Shown here: one piece after another, positions 1-12,800 of the stretch
How positions within the stretch are numbered: the stretch's first letter is position 1
How the letters are laid out: every line of letters begins with the position of its first letter
Source: Atriophallophorus winterbourni
Lineage: Eukaryota; Platyhelminthes; Trematoda; Plagiorchiida; Microphallidae
Assembly (NCBI GenBank): GCA_013407085.1
Contig: JACCGJ010008214.1
Span: 62,001 to 126,000 of the forward strand
DNA: 64,000 bases
Direction of reading: 5' to 3'
The notes under the pieces: generated by a model
Told to the model about the DNA's origin: nothing
The model's input: only the letters and a program-made list of their open reading frames with translations
Databases searched by the model: none
Position numbers and translations under genes: made by a program

Positions 1-3000
1 ATCTTACGAGATTGTGGCTTGAGCATTTGAGAAAAATTACACAATTCACCAGAGCTTTTGCCCAGAAAATGTTCGTTTGTGTAGAGGCAATTTGTGGTAG
101 TTTTTTCAGCAAGGATTTGGAGTGGGTAAGGGGACCTACACAGTGCAAAGTACCTATTAGTCTAACAACTCTTGAGTTGGTAGTTAATCGCATTTTACTC
201 GCAAGAATGACTGATCATTTTGGAGTTTTCCTGTTTTTTTGTTGTCACGGCGAATTTAGTTCTCGGAAGTTTAACACTGCTCAACTTTAGTGATGCATCT
301 CACGGAAGCTCTGTTACATCGAAATTTCCTGTATAATGGTTCAAAGTATTCAGCTAATTCCTGGTGGAATTAGCATGCGGTCATTTTATCGTGGAGTTTT
401 GGCTGCGTTCAACATATCTCCACATGCGGACGCTATTTTCATAAGCTGAGGACGGATGCATCTATAATTCGTAGAGTTGGCGATATATACCGAGTCCCCC
501 ACAGCTGATTCATTCATAATAACTGTTTCGCTGAGGGATATATGATGTAGCTCAACGTGTTCGTGTTATAGTGCTTTATTAGTTGTTGCACTGGCTTATG
601 GGTTCCAAAATCACACATCGACGAAGATTCTTTCATTGCTTTCTGTGTCCACTTCGGGAAGAACGAAACAAATAGTATTAATTTTTCTCGATTCTTCTCA
701 GAACTGACCTCCATTTTAAAAAGTCATGGCTTGTCCAGATTCGGCGAAATAGATTTGCGTTTTGGCCGCATCAATCATAATTGTTTAGCGACTTCTATTC
801 TCCGCTGCTCATCAACTGTCGCCATTATTCTTTATCACGCTTCATCGTGTCTCATAATAAGTGGACAGTCGTACACATTACATTGGTGATGTCTACGGAG
901 TGACTGTGCAGTATGTGCCTGACGCGTTCGCTGGCCACCTGACGTTTCCAATGCCTTAAATATAAGTGGCATCGTGTTCACTTCGGTAGAAATCCATTTA
1001 ATCCACCGTGTCACATCAGAGTTCGTATGAAATAAGAGAATTCATTCTTGCTCGTATGCAAATATGAATCAGCTCCTTTGGACGGAGAACGACACATGCA
1101 TATGATCACTTAAGTTGTTGCACACTGAACACATCCTCGGTACATTAGGAGTAATGTTCTAATTGTTTTATTTTTTGAACAAGATCTAAGTTACTTCGTA
1201 TTGTAATCTGGCTGTTAGTTTCAAGTTTCAGTGTGGGTTTGAAAAAAAAACTCGACATTGCATGCAGAGTTAAGGGAATCCAGGTTTATGTCGTATCTGA
1301 GAAAACTTTTGACGAAAGACTTTCGTCACATTCACAGTTTACTTTCAAAGAACACTGGTGACAATTCACAAATCTGGCTTTTACATTTATCTCACAACAG
1401 GCAAACCACTTTTCATGGATGCCTGTTTGTGTAGCGTTTTCGGTTATAATGATTTGAAACTTTTGTATGTGCTAACAAGATAGTCGCGACAGGCTAGTGA
1501 CCGAGGCTATTATCGATCGGTGTGAGCAAAGATGTGTGTTGACATTCAACTCAATCTACCAGATCATCTTGTATCAGTGTTCACAGGGTAATAATCCGTA
1601 ATATTGGTGTCTGAACACATATGTTTATTTTGAAAGATTTAATGACAATCGCTTAAACTGTTTTTATGATACTCCAGGCAAGTCATCACGTCACTGCGAG
1701 AAACCGTGTAATAACTCTTGTCAGCCATTTCTCTATAATTATTTTCGTATTTCGATGGTGCGCTGGCATTTAATCGCACACTTCCACGTCTTACAAAAAT
1801 GAACCTAGTAAAGCAGTTCCTAAGAACAAAGATTTACTCAGGGTATCAGAAGGACATCTGAATCGATAGTAATCAAAACCTTTAGTCCAATCATATGCGT
1901 TATACTCGACGATTACTGGATGTCTTGTTACACGAGAGTAAGGATTTTTGTCCAAATACGAATATAAAGGCAATGATTATAGGGTTGAACTAAATAATTA
2001 TCCGTCCCGATAATATTAATATGACGGCATTTCGATTGGTAATGGCAATGTTATCTTTTTTTACTGGGTTGCATTGCGTGCCATTATTGCTTGTGCGCCG
2101 AGTTGAGTGCGTAGAATCCAGGCTATACAATTTGATTAGAAGAAACATGTGCATGGCTAAATATTTGTTTTGCCATAATTAATAAGTTTTAATATAAAAA
2201 TTAGTAGACAAATATAGTAAAAACGTTGTATTACACTGGCTTTGCGTATAATTGATCCACCAGATGACCCCAATGTTTCACACTAACATGTCAACTTACT
2301 TGGCCTCTGATCCATTAGCTTGCTCGCATAATCAGTGCGCACAATGTAAGGTCACGCACGTTAATAATGATCAGCAGCAGAATCGGACTTGAGGTTGTTC
2401 AGATATCAGTCCCATCCACCGCGATGACCGCATTATTTGTTATTTCAACCAACTCAGCGTGAGGTCATTCCCTGCTTTATCAATTTTACGTTATCAAGTG
2501 TCAAGCACGTGTTCAGCTAAAGCTGACACTCGGTTCATGATTGATATTCACTGGAATTGACTGGTTGCTTAACGATTATCAAATTACTGAGTTCTCTGGA
2601 AGTTTGGTCAATATGCACTCTCGAGAAACCATTGCCGTTGATTTTATATACAACATTTGTTTAGCAGCCTGAAGTGGCTTATAATCTAGGTGAGATTATA
2701 AGGATCGAAGCAACGAATTTCGTATCTAAATGATGTGTTTGCGGTCTCTTTGTAAAAGAGGAATATAGACCAATACGATCCCCAAAATCATTGTCTACCA
2801 AGTTAGGAATGCTGAAAGCCAATGGGTCGTAAAATAAAGATTTACTTGCACCCGAATCGCATAGATCAATTAAACGAAGTGGGCACTACGACCAATCAAC
2901 GATTCGGGCTGTCTTATTCGTTAGGAGCAGTGCCTTCTAACATTAAAATCAACTGCAACGGTTGCTCGCGTGTAAATATCGGTAAAATTTCACGGAACAC

Positions 3001-4300
3001 AGTATAGGATAAACGAGTACAGAACGCGAATAAGTAAGCAACCAGGCAATTCCAGTGAATGTCAATCACCCATCTGAGAAACAGCGGAACGCTCATAGCG
3101 TGTATCTTGATAAAGTAAAAGTGATAAGGTGATGGGTGAAACCATATATGAAACGGTTTCACACTGAAGCTGTTGAAATAACAAAGGAAGGTAAGAATGC
3201 GTGAACAAGTTATATGTGGCTTATATATCCACAATCTGGTGTCTGGTTCTGCGGTGGATAAACTTACTTGAGCGCTTAGTGTCCGCACTGATTACGCAAG
3301 CGAAATGATTGCCCAAACGTGCATACGACCAACAATTAAGGAATTGTACAGCACGTAGGCGGGTGGTGCATTAATTTACACTAATCTCGCCGCTGTAGCT
3401 TAACAATCTCAGCTCCCACCATGGCCTGTGATTTATTTGTCAACTTAGTATTTGCCAGGTTTTAGTATTCTAAACACTTGGTCTGGCAAAACTTCTGTGC
3501 CAGAAGCAAAACTGCACCAATAAAATGCTCTAACCGATTCATTACAACAATCCTTTTGCAAAAATATGGCTACCCGATTTGTCACACACCTTTTTAATGC
3601 ATTGCTGAGACAAACCTGTCCAAGCTCCTGCATAACAAGTCGAATTTAGAAACAAAATTCCATTAACTCTTGCTTATTTTCCGTGAAGCTTGCATAGGTC
3701 GTTTGGTTTAAATTTATTATATCGAATAATCAATAAATAAATTATTTATAGGTGGTAGATACTTGGGGAAAATTTTACAATTACAATTCATTTTCATCAG
3801 CTTTCTAAGCGCCAAACGTTTTCTCTATCCCAAGCATCTTATTGGTTGAAAAGTTCGATCAATAGAGTAAAAGCAGACATACGTTCAATCATTGACATGA
3901 CAAAATGGAATGAGATGCGCTAACCTCGTTACGGACATTTCATTTTATGGTGTATCCCCAATTTACCGATCCCATTTAGTAAGTTTAGCCTAAAAAGTTA
4001 TGTTTTACTTGTTTGTGTCATTCATGGTAATGCATAGTCACTTGCAGTTAGTGTTTTGAGTTTTCTTCATTAAGAGTTCATAAAATAGGAATGGGTTGAT
4101 GATGGTAAGCGTTCTCTTGTTTACAAGTATTTCCATAAAATCGATAAAATAAGATGTTATAAGAGTAGCACAGTAACCTGTCGGACAGTCGAGAAAAGTG
4201 ATTTGGAGCCCTCGCTTACTCAAATGCAATGACCGGGGGAAGTGCTTTATAGTCGATCTAATCTAAGTACGTAGACGTTTGAATAGTTAATGTATCCCAA
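1..4300. other. AT-rich stretch without a recognisable gene
   Basis: All open frames here are short (under about 125 codons), of low complexity or antisense to one another. None shows a domain, codon pattern or splice-site pair I can support. I see no RNA gene. It may be intergenic, or a long intron of a gene starting outside the window. Confidence 0.5.
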
Positions 4301-4315
4301 AAATACTCATTTGCA

Positions 4316-4420
4316 TGCATTCACATCACACACACACCACGACCGGTTTCGTGTTGTTTGAACTGATCTAACAGGAACAGTACGATCAGGATCCGGTTAA
4401 AGAAACATTGAACGAAATGC
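4316..4420 (+). repeat. Dispersed repeat R2, copy 1
   Basis: The core begins with an ACACACCACGACCGGTTTCG-like block, then TGTTTGAACT, then AACAGTACGATCAGGATCC. The same succession recurs at 4786-4880, 8475-8590, 12522-12605 and 58050-58160 with scattered substitutions. The family is non-coding and of unknown class; its short size and dispersion suggest a SINE- or MITE-like unit. Confidence 0.6.
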
Positions 4421-4785
4421 AATCATCTCGTACCACATTAAAAATTTGCAAAACAAAAATATTCATTTAAAAATGCAACACGACGATAATTTCATGCTTC
4501 GAAAATTGGGCGATATATACATCGATAGTGATAACATTGTAATCAAGTTCTATACCGTGTACACTGTCTTGAAAAACGAGATACTACCATAGATTATGGT
4601 GCTAACATCCCAATCCTGTGCACACCACAAATATATGGTCCTTTATAATCGCCTTGAGTGCTTGGCTAGGATTCACTTCGTGATTTATTGTAATAACCCT
4701 ATTTAACAGTGACATTCACGTCTATTTTTAGATACAATCAATTAAATCCTCTGTATTAAAACAATAAAATTCTAAAGTAATGTGT

Positions 4786-4880
4786 TGCTCACATCCCCAT
4801 CCCTTACACACCACTACCGGTTTCTGGCTGTTTGCCGTCTTCAGTTGGAGACAGTAAGATCAGGTTCAGTGAGCCTTGAA
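4786..4880 (+). repeat. Dispersed repeat R2, copy 2
   Basis: It carries the CACATCCCCATCCCTTACAC leader, CACCACTACCGGTTTC core and CAGTAAGATCAGGTTCAGTG end of R2. The leader alone recurs at 20995-21015 and a worn form near 4606-4632, so partial copies are also present. Confidence 0.55.
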
Positions 4881-4999
4881 AATAAAAAGAGTGTGTGTTT
4901 GGGTGACTCTAACTCGAAGCCACAATTTACATTCATATAAAGACTCTTCTTGTCTGGGAAAATTTCAGAATGTTTTTGTTCCATACTTGTTCTGTCAAA

Positions 5000-6795
5000 C
5001 TTGTTGATAATGAATGAATGCATTGTGAGACATTCAATATTACAGATATTAATTGATATTCAGTAAAAACAACAGAACAATTAGTGATGCCTGGTGCACA
5101 AGAAGATCAATATAATTGCAGCAGATCAGAATAGAAAATCGACTTCACGAAAGTTCGAGAGTAACATGCACCTAAATCGTCGTTGCACAATGACCCGACC
5201 GAATATCATTCTTCACATTCGAACCCTCACCCAGCAAAGTTGTTCGATTCGCTAAAATAACAAGTTGTTTTGCATGTAGCTCCAGGTATACAAAGAAATC
5301 ATGAATTCTTAATTTGGTCGTCCAAAATGTTGTGGACCCCATCAGCACAATACTCACAAACTCACTGTTTGTAATACCAGATTGAAATTCCTGTTTATGT
5401 GTTTATCTATCTGTATAGGTTAACGGTGACACGTGTATGTCAAAGTATAGTGTTGTTCACATCTCCCGCTCTTAGAACACTATGGTTCGTTGTAAGAAAT
5501 CTTTTCTTAATTCTAATTTTTTGTTTTAAAGTAACAATAATCATCTGTAGACGAAACTTCAAACAGTTCTCCATTATGGCAAACACTGATGCTAAAAGTT
5601 AAAACAAACTACGGATTTCTGATTAGTGGCAATATGTTTAACTCCTTACAATCGGAAACATTTTCATTGACTCGTAGATGTGGCGTGCCAAGCAATGGTG
5701 CAAAAGTGAATTCGAATAATTTAATGGATTATGTTGAAACGTCGCATTTTACTTCTCGCATATATCTTAGATAATGAGTATATTTGTAAATGATAATTAA
5801 ATTCACTGGCATTACCAGATCATATGTCTACCCAACTCTATAATTTTTATTTTTATAATACAACCAGGACAGGAATTATCTCTGTTCGATAAACTGAATC
5901 AATTTCTCTTTAGGCTAGATAGTGTTTCGTATTCATACATTCCTTACTTGAATTTTGATATCGTTCCCTGTGTAGAATGTGATCTGAGGTAAATTTCGTA
6001 GACTATTGGGGCTTGAATGTTTCTCTAGGTCAAAAATATCTCACCACAGATGATATATTTAACTTCAATCCACAGTTGCAAACCATTCATTATATAGAAT
6101 CTGCATCCGCAACAGTATGCTCAAGATACACATTTCCATTTGATAGAATTTTTGATTTTGACAGGGAAGTGTTTTTAAGCTGTCATAAAAAACCACGTAA
6201 GCCCAAATCACTAACTTACACAGACATCAAATTGTGCTCAGAATAATCGGAAAATTAACTGCGAAGTCGTAATACCCTTCTTAGTTTGAAACTACTGTAC
6301 TATTTCTAATCAATGGTAAGTACAAAGAACCTATAATGTCTGATTTCAAAACAAAATTTTCCCGTCCTTTCTATGTCATAAAATATTACCGCAATTATTT
6401 TGCAAGAAACATTTTCAGGCATTCCTTTAGTAATCTTCGATTCGCAATGTTTTATATAGATTACAAAAATAGTCAAGATTTAACTGGAAACGGTTGCAAT
6501 GTGGTTTTGAAAGATAAATATCTCTAGTAAGAGATTATCCATAGTGACCGATGATTATGTAAATGTTAAGCGAACAATTAACACAGATACAAACTTTGTT
6601 TGTTTGTTTTCCAAATAATATCATTTAAATTGTACCTCGTTAGTGTAGGAGATCTTGGCCAGAATGAAATTTTAACTGCTGAATATATCTGAATGATGTC
6701 CTATTTTTACGTATTTGCTAAATTTCAATGCGGAAAATAAGGAATTATTACATAATTGGTGATAATGATATGTTTCCCCATCATTATGCTTTTAG
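5000..6795. other. No gene assigned; one possible orphan exon
   Basis: Most of this stretch shows only short frames. Positions 6029-6196 form an open 168-nt block between an acceptor-like TTCTCTAG and a donor-like GTAAGC, with phase 1 at both ends. Nothing in its product is recognisable and it does not fit the frame of the exon at 6796, so it is not called as coding. Confidence 0.35.
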
Positions 6796-7324
6796 TGACC
6801 AATGTATAATTCTACGCGGTCAGTCAACACTTTCCAACACCCTGAGACGTCATCTGCGAATCTAAGACGCCTGAAGGCTAACTCACTGTATCTGCCTACA
6901 AATTACGAGCAAGATGAAAGTCCAGGCAATCTACTCAACGAAGCAGACGATCCGATGTGTAGACGCGCACAAACACTGGGTCGTACACAACCCCACAAAA
7001 CAGGCCAACGTAATCCACTGTTTGAGAGCATGGGCAGCATTGAGCAACCTTGGTTTCCAAATTTTCCTCAAACAACCGTACGCCTTTCACCCCCAGAACA
7101 GGACGAGGTTCAGCAAAATACAATGCCGCCGCCGAGTTTAACCGGATATTCAGAGAATAATATGTTTGCAACCACTCGGGAGACGCAACCGTTGATGCGT
7201 GCTCCTTTGCATCGTGGAACTGGTCGCGGGAGTTCCTATTCCGGAAGTGGATATCACACGAAAGCTTCGAGTTATCGAGAAATGAGACCAGCAAGGCAAT
7301 CGAGACAATCATGCATGCCTTGCT
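6796..7324 (+). CDS. Possible first coding exon of the PAP2-like gene (polar N-terminus)
   Basis: An acceptor-like TATGCTTTTAG precedes a short leader and an ATG at 6802. The frame stays open for 174 codons to a donor-like GCT|GTGAGA at 7324/7325, leaving phase 1. The product is polar and rich in Ser, Pro, Gln and Arg, with no membrane segment. It contains clustered basic and Gly/Ser-rich stretches near its end and finishes with a cysteine pair. It fits an unstructured cytoplasmic tail ahead of the membrane domain. The link is unproven, because the next exon (9643) needs a phase-2 donor. Either a small exon is missing between 7325 and 9642, or this is a separate transcript. Exon reality is moderately sure; gene membership is an inference. 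Confidence 0.5.
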
Positions 7325-9642
7325 GTGAGAAGGAAACAAAGTTCGTTCATTCTCAGAATAGCTTTTTAAATTCATGCATTAATGCCTTTTACATAGTGGC
7401 TCAATGAATATTGTTTTGAAATAACTCACAATAAATCAATGAAAAAGATATGAGATATAATGTTCAATGATATGTTCCCTTTTCAATATACGATGAACTA
7501 AATCTCATCCGCGCGAAAAATCTGTTTATTTCGAGAGAGTTTTTATTGAACGTTTCACCCCCATATAACATATGTGCATCAAGCCGGAGCATGTTCAAGG
7601 CTGAACTTGACAATTATATGCTGGCAAAATCCACTTCGATGCATAAGCTGACTTCCCATATTAACAAAGCATATTTCTTATTTTCATTCATTCTCAATAT
7701 TTTAAATCTATGGTTACTGCAATGTATTTGCTTTTAAACCATGAAATCTTCGAATTACTTGGAAATACTTTGAATTAAGTATAGAGCGAGGAGGATTTCT
7801 TTGAGAAACAAAAATCTTTTCAGCCATTTTCGGGAATTAAAGCGTAGTGCCGTTCTACTGAACTGGGTTTAAGTTCACTTATTGCGATAAATGAGTTGTT
7901 ATTTAGTATAGCATTCCTGATGGAAATAACAAACTTGTTCAAACACATGTCCACAAAACACCATGATAAATAGTTGAAGCGCGTGAAATTCATGGTTTCA
8001 CAAAGTGTTCCTTTTAGCATTTATGACACAAACTAGAACTGGACAATTATGTTATGCTCTAAACGGAATAACTTACTAAGTAACTACAAAACTGTTTATT
8101 CCGTTTGGTAAAGGGAAGGGTAAGTGAATCCAATCAAACCGCTGAATACCATTTTATGTGTCTAAAGTGTGTAGCATTTGAATTAAGCATTCTGGTTCAT
8201 ATTCCGTTCTCATTGTTATAGACGCAGCTCTACCAAATAATATAACAACTTTGAAAGGCTGATCACATACAATTTTATTGACGATAAATGTAGAATAACC
8301 CACGCTTATAAACACATGAAAACAGTACTGTGAGCAAACAAGGAGCGCTTGTATGAAACTGTTGGATAAGGCTGGTACGACCAACCTGTTTAATTACACG
8401 TGTCCAAACACGTTTAATGGGGTTAAACCCATAACCATGAAACAAAATATTCAGTTGCATGCTTTTCCTTCATTCACACCCCACGACCGGTTTCGTGCTG
8501 TTTGAACTCATCATGTAGGGACAGCAAGATCAGGATCCGCATACGCTTGAAACATTGGAGGAATGGTAAACGAGGAGCGCTTTGAGCACATATTACTTTG
8601 GTCACCATGAGCGCCTTGAGTGTTTGACCAGGAATCAATTTGAGATTCTGTGTTTGAACACCGTGGCTCGTTATACGAACCCTATGCAACAGTGGTATTC
8701 AAGTATAAGTTTGTTTAGTTCTAATTGCATAAGGTTTTTATTTATCAAACGCTGTAGCAAAACTTTTCGCGCGCAATTTTCATTCCCTACTAAAATTATT
8801 TTCATGTATTTAATATCATATTCGGCCACTAGGTACATAAGTCCGATTTTTATTCCGGTAAGGATGATATGATTTCGACCCTAGCCGCTAGTCTGACGCA
8901 CTCATTTCTCGACCATTGTCCGTATCTGTACAAAATATTGGTATGGTAATAATTATGAAAACTAAGTCAGCAAACATTATTTATATTATATTTTTAAACA
9001 ATACAAATCATGGAACAAGCCACGGAAAATGACGATATGAAAGCAAATCAGCGTTCATATGATCACAAAGTCTCAATGTTGTTACTGCAAACAGATCAAC
9101 CGCGAAACCAGTTCCAATAAATTCAGTTTTCACTACTCACAAAACAAAAGATGACTGAGATTTTTGTAGCATTGCATTCAAACACACAGTGGGAAAACCA
9201 TCACATACATTCAATTAGATTCCAATCACGAGCTCTCAAAAAGTGTTATATTCAGCTAACGCAATCAAAAAACTACTCATACAAATGCACAAAACAACCA
9301 AGTTAAAATTACACAATGCGCAATGATCCCGGGAACTTTCGGTTCGGAACTTTGAGCTCTCAGAACAGTAACGAAAATGCAACTCAAGGATTATCGCTGT
9401 CTTGCTAATGATGTAATCTTGTTTAATGTCTGAATGAACATAAAACGAATATCATTAATTTTAAATCTGTTTCTCGTAGCTTTTGAGATATAAATTAGCG
9501 AAAATTTATCGTAATAGTAAACAAGCTTAGCAAGTCGAAAATAAATGTTTATATTGTTAAAACTCAAGTTTAATTCTGATTAGAGATATGACGTGTGCAG
9601 CTCTCCATGTCTAACGTCAAAGTTTCCTCTACCCATCCACAG
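7325..9642. other. Presumed intron with an R2 repeat
   Basis: No exon with phase 1 in and phase 2 out and both splice sites was found by eye. One frame ending at a GTAAGG donor near 8857 is in the wrong phase. Positions 8360-8590 hold a long R2 copy. Confidence 0.45.
8360..8590 (+). repeat. Dispersed repeat R2, long copy
   Basis: Aligns by eye over its whole length with 57950-58160. The shared order is an ACTGTTGGATAAG block, a CACGTGTCCAAACA-like block, then the CCACGACCGGTTTCGTGCTG core, AGGATC, and TGGAGGAATGGTAAAC. The two copies define the R2 unit as at least about 200 bp. Confidence 0.65.
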
Positions 9643-9801
9643 TCCATATTCGCTGCCGGAATTCACCGATGCAAATGATGACAGATTCCACAGGAAAACT
9701 TCCCAAGCGACAAAACCATGGGTTGTGTGTCTGCTGACTGTGAGTACAATCCTGGACATTTTCCTCCTGACCATTTTAACGGCAGTCGTATTTTTCCTCA
9801 A
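9643..9801 (+). CDS. PLPPR-like exon: first membrane segment
   Basis: The acceptor is the pyrimidine-rich TTTCCTCTACCCATCCACAG and the donor is CTCAA|GTGAGT. The exon enters and leaves in phase 2. It encodes a short polar lead, then PWVVCLLTVSTILDIFLLTI and following hydrophobics, the first transmembrane helix. A weaker in-frame acceptor at 9600 would lengthen it by 14 codons. No ATG lies in frame within the exon, so an upstream coding exon must exist. Confidence 0.75.
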
Positions 9802-12800
9802 GTGAGTTAATTTCGTCGATATTCTCGAATATTACGCTACTAGCTTAAAGCTCGATTTATATAAGTATATAACTCACTTAATTTTTGAACAATTAAATTT
9901 TGATAGGAAATATTTGAGATGCACATGAAAGAGAATTGGTTTCAGCTAGGACGTTTATGTTAAAGGTAGAGTACGCACAACAGGTAATTTCCCAGCAAGC
10001 ACACGTATATTCCATAAATGGTTGATGAACAATATACGACCATTGTCCATGTCTAGGCATAGCCAGACTCCTATCTATCATACGCATAATGATTTTACAC
10101 TTTCTATAAAGTTTTGCGTTAAAGTATTATATGATTGTTTTCAATTTCAGTTGTTCATCTGACAGTTGGCTATATTCGGATCGAAGAATACAAGCGATAT
10201 GTACAAATTTGTAAGTGTCTTATTGACATCTGTTGTACGTGTGGTAGCAAGTATGCTGTCAATGTAAATTCTAATCTATCTAACCACATATTAGAGTTCC
10301 TCCAAATGGAGCTAGTCAAGACATTAAGACTCGTCTGCCTGAGCCCAGTCAAAGTCTAGCCACATTTACAATGACCTCATTCATAGTTGGCAAAGCGCAA
10401 ACAAAGCCGGGTTGGAAATAGAACGATTTTTTATTCGCAATACAAAATTTAACCGGTAAAGTTGTGCAGTTTGATGTGTTTTTCGATATCTATTTCGCTT
10501 CCAAAGATTCTTCCGTGGATAGTTGCGTCTCGTATCCGATGGTGCTCACTAACTCGACAAAGGGGTAGAGACTGCGATTATTGAAGTCCAGTAGAAGTTT
10601 TATTTCTTTTTATCCAATCGCCTGTTTTCTACATGCGTACAAATATGTGCGAACTTTTGCTTCATAGACTCTATTCTTAATCCTCAGAGGCAAGCATACA
10701 TAATGCAAATTAATTCTCAAGTTACGAAACGCTGCCGTCGTTGTTTAATTTCAAACTGCAATCTCCTTATATAATCAAAATTTGAGTCAACTTCACGCTA
10801 GACACGAAGATTTATTAGAGGATTGGCAGAGCAGCTGCCGTATTATCATGTTTCAACTCCAGTGTCTGCGAAAACCGCAAGTTGACTCTGAAAACATCGA
10901 TGATAGCATCCAACGCATGCGTACTAAATGCTTTATTGTGCGACAGTGAAATCTTGAACATCCACGCAAGACATGGACAGAAGGATGAATTATTTCCAGT
11001 TAAGAGCATTCGCTAAATATAGACCAACTCGTGGATGAACAGATTAAGAAATTCTGAAGTGCGTTCTACAACAGGAGTACAGTGTATTTTCATCCCATGC
11101 GGCAGTACCACTACGATGGCTGAAAGACTGAAAGAAAACAACAACTACAGTATTGTAACTAAGCAAATAAGTAAAACAATATAAAGATGTAAATTTCTGA
11201 TTTTCAAGTCTAGGCGCAGTTTTGACAAATCTGAATCCAACAACAGAACATTGCACTTGTGAAAAGCACATTTCAAAGGATGGTACGATATGCTGCGTGA
11301 AAATAGTTACGTGGAAGATCGTTAGTCTATGAACGCATAAACATGCAACATTTTGTGCGCCATTAGCTTTCGATTTACATCAATAATTGACATCAAACAA
11401 TTCAGGTCGTCACAGAGAAATTGCAGTAAGTTTGAGTTGTAATAAATGTGTTTCCCAACATGCGTGTAAGATTTTACTATTTGGATTTCACCCAATTCTT
11501 AAAATTGTCAGTAAGAGAGCCGTTTTCGTTTTACCTGTTACAGAAGTTGCATTTCCCGTGTCGTTCTGTGGTTTCTGTAAATATATATGCTTTATAGACC
11601 ATTAAAATTGAGTTAAATAGAAACGACAACAACAACCTTTTAAATTGCAGACAGTATCAAGCTTTTTTCTCCCTTTACACTTTCTCAAGCATTTGAAACC
11701 CAAAATTTTCGGATTATTAGGCTTCTGCTCATTTTGGATGCCATTTATAATTTGGGAAATGACTAAGGTGGAGTTTCAAACCTATTCCGATTGTTGGGTT
11801 ATTCTAAACTTTCATAAGTTTACAAATAAAATAAATATTTTCAGAAACGACAAATTACCGTTAACCCCTGAGCCCAATCAAATGCTACAAAAATCTTTTT
11901 TTTCTAGATGGGCTGATTGGATTCCTCTACATCAAAGAAACTTTCGTTGTCCAGCTTTGCCACCTGGCGTAGAGGATCAAATCACAGATGGCTCCTTCAC
12001 CAGAACACATGAGTTTGTTAACCGATACAACCCAAATCCTGATGTTCCGTTCGGACAAACCGATCGATTAAATGCAATTGTTCAGGATTCCCGTAGGACC
12101 GCATCAAAGGTCAAATCACTTATTGAGCCGGAGTCGTGGGATGCCGATATGGGGTTAATGCCTCCACCGAAAATACGGCCGTTCGGAGATGGCTCAAGTT
12201 ACGGAGTTTCCACATCAGGGGGGTTTGGATCGAGCTTCGAGCATGATCGTTACAGTCAATGGTGGAAAGATAAAGATTTATGGTACAAACTAAATCCTGT
12301 GTCGCCTTACTCATTAATCGCCACCGAATCGGTCATCGTCGGATGTTTACTTATTCCAGTTGTGACGGTAATTCTGAAAAATTTACTTATACTTTATAAT
12401 GAAGATCATATTAATTATGTATCATGATTTTCTCATTGTGTCAATCATCACTTTAATGTGTTACATTGATTAAAAATATTTATATTACTGAGCATATTCT
12501 TCAAAACTATATAAATATTCTGGTTCTCATAATCTCTTCCTTTACACACCACAAACGGTTTACGGTTGCTTGCTGTCGTCAGTTGGAAACAGTAAGATAA
12601 TTTTTTGCCTCGAGGGTGATTTAATAAAATTATTCGAATGAAAATGGTATTTCTCGGTATATGATCATTTGAGTAACAAGCCAGTTTTTTGACGCGCCGA
12701 TAATGTTTTAACCATAATGTGAAATGAAAGTTTTATAATTTTAGATATTAAAACCTACTCGATTTTCAATAAGGCCTCGTTGTCCATAAATTGATAAGGG

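Noticed and set aside
2822..3288. Overlapping frames of 61 and 124 codons on opposite strands
   Set aside because: Low-information composition, no homology pattern, no splice context.
6029..6196. 168-nt open block with splice-like ends and symmetric phase 1
   Set aside because: No recognisable product and incompatible with the leader of the 6796 exon; could be chance.
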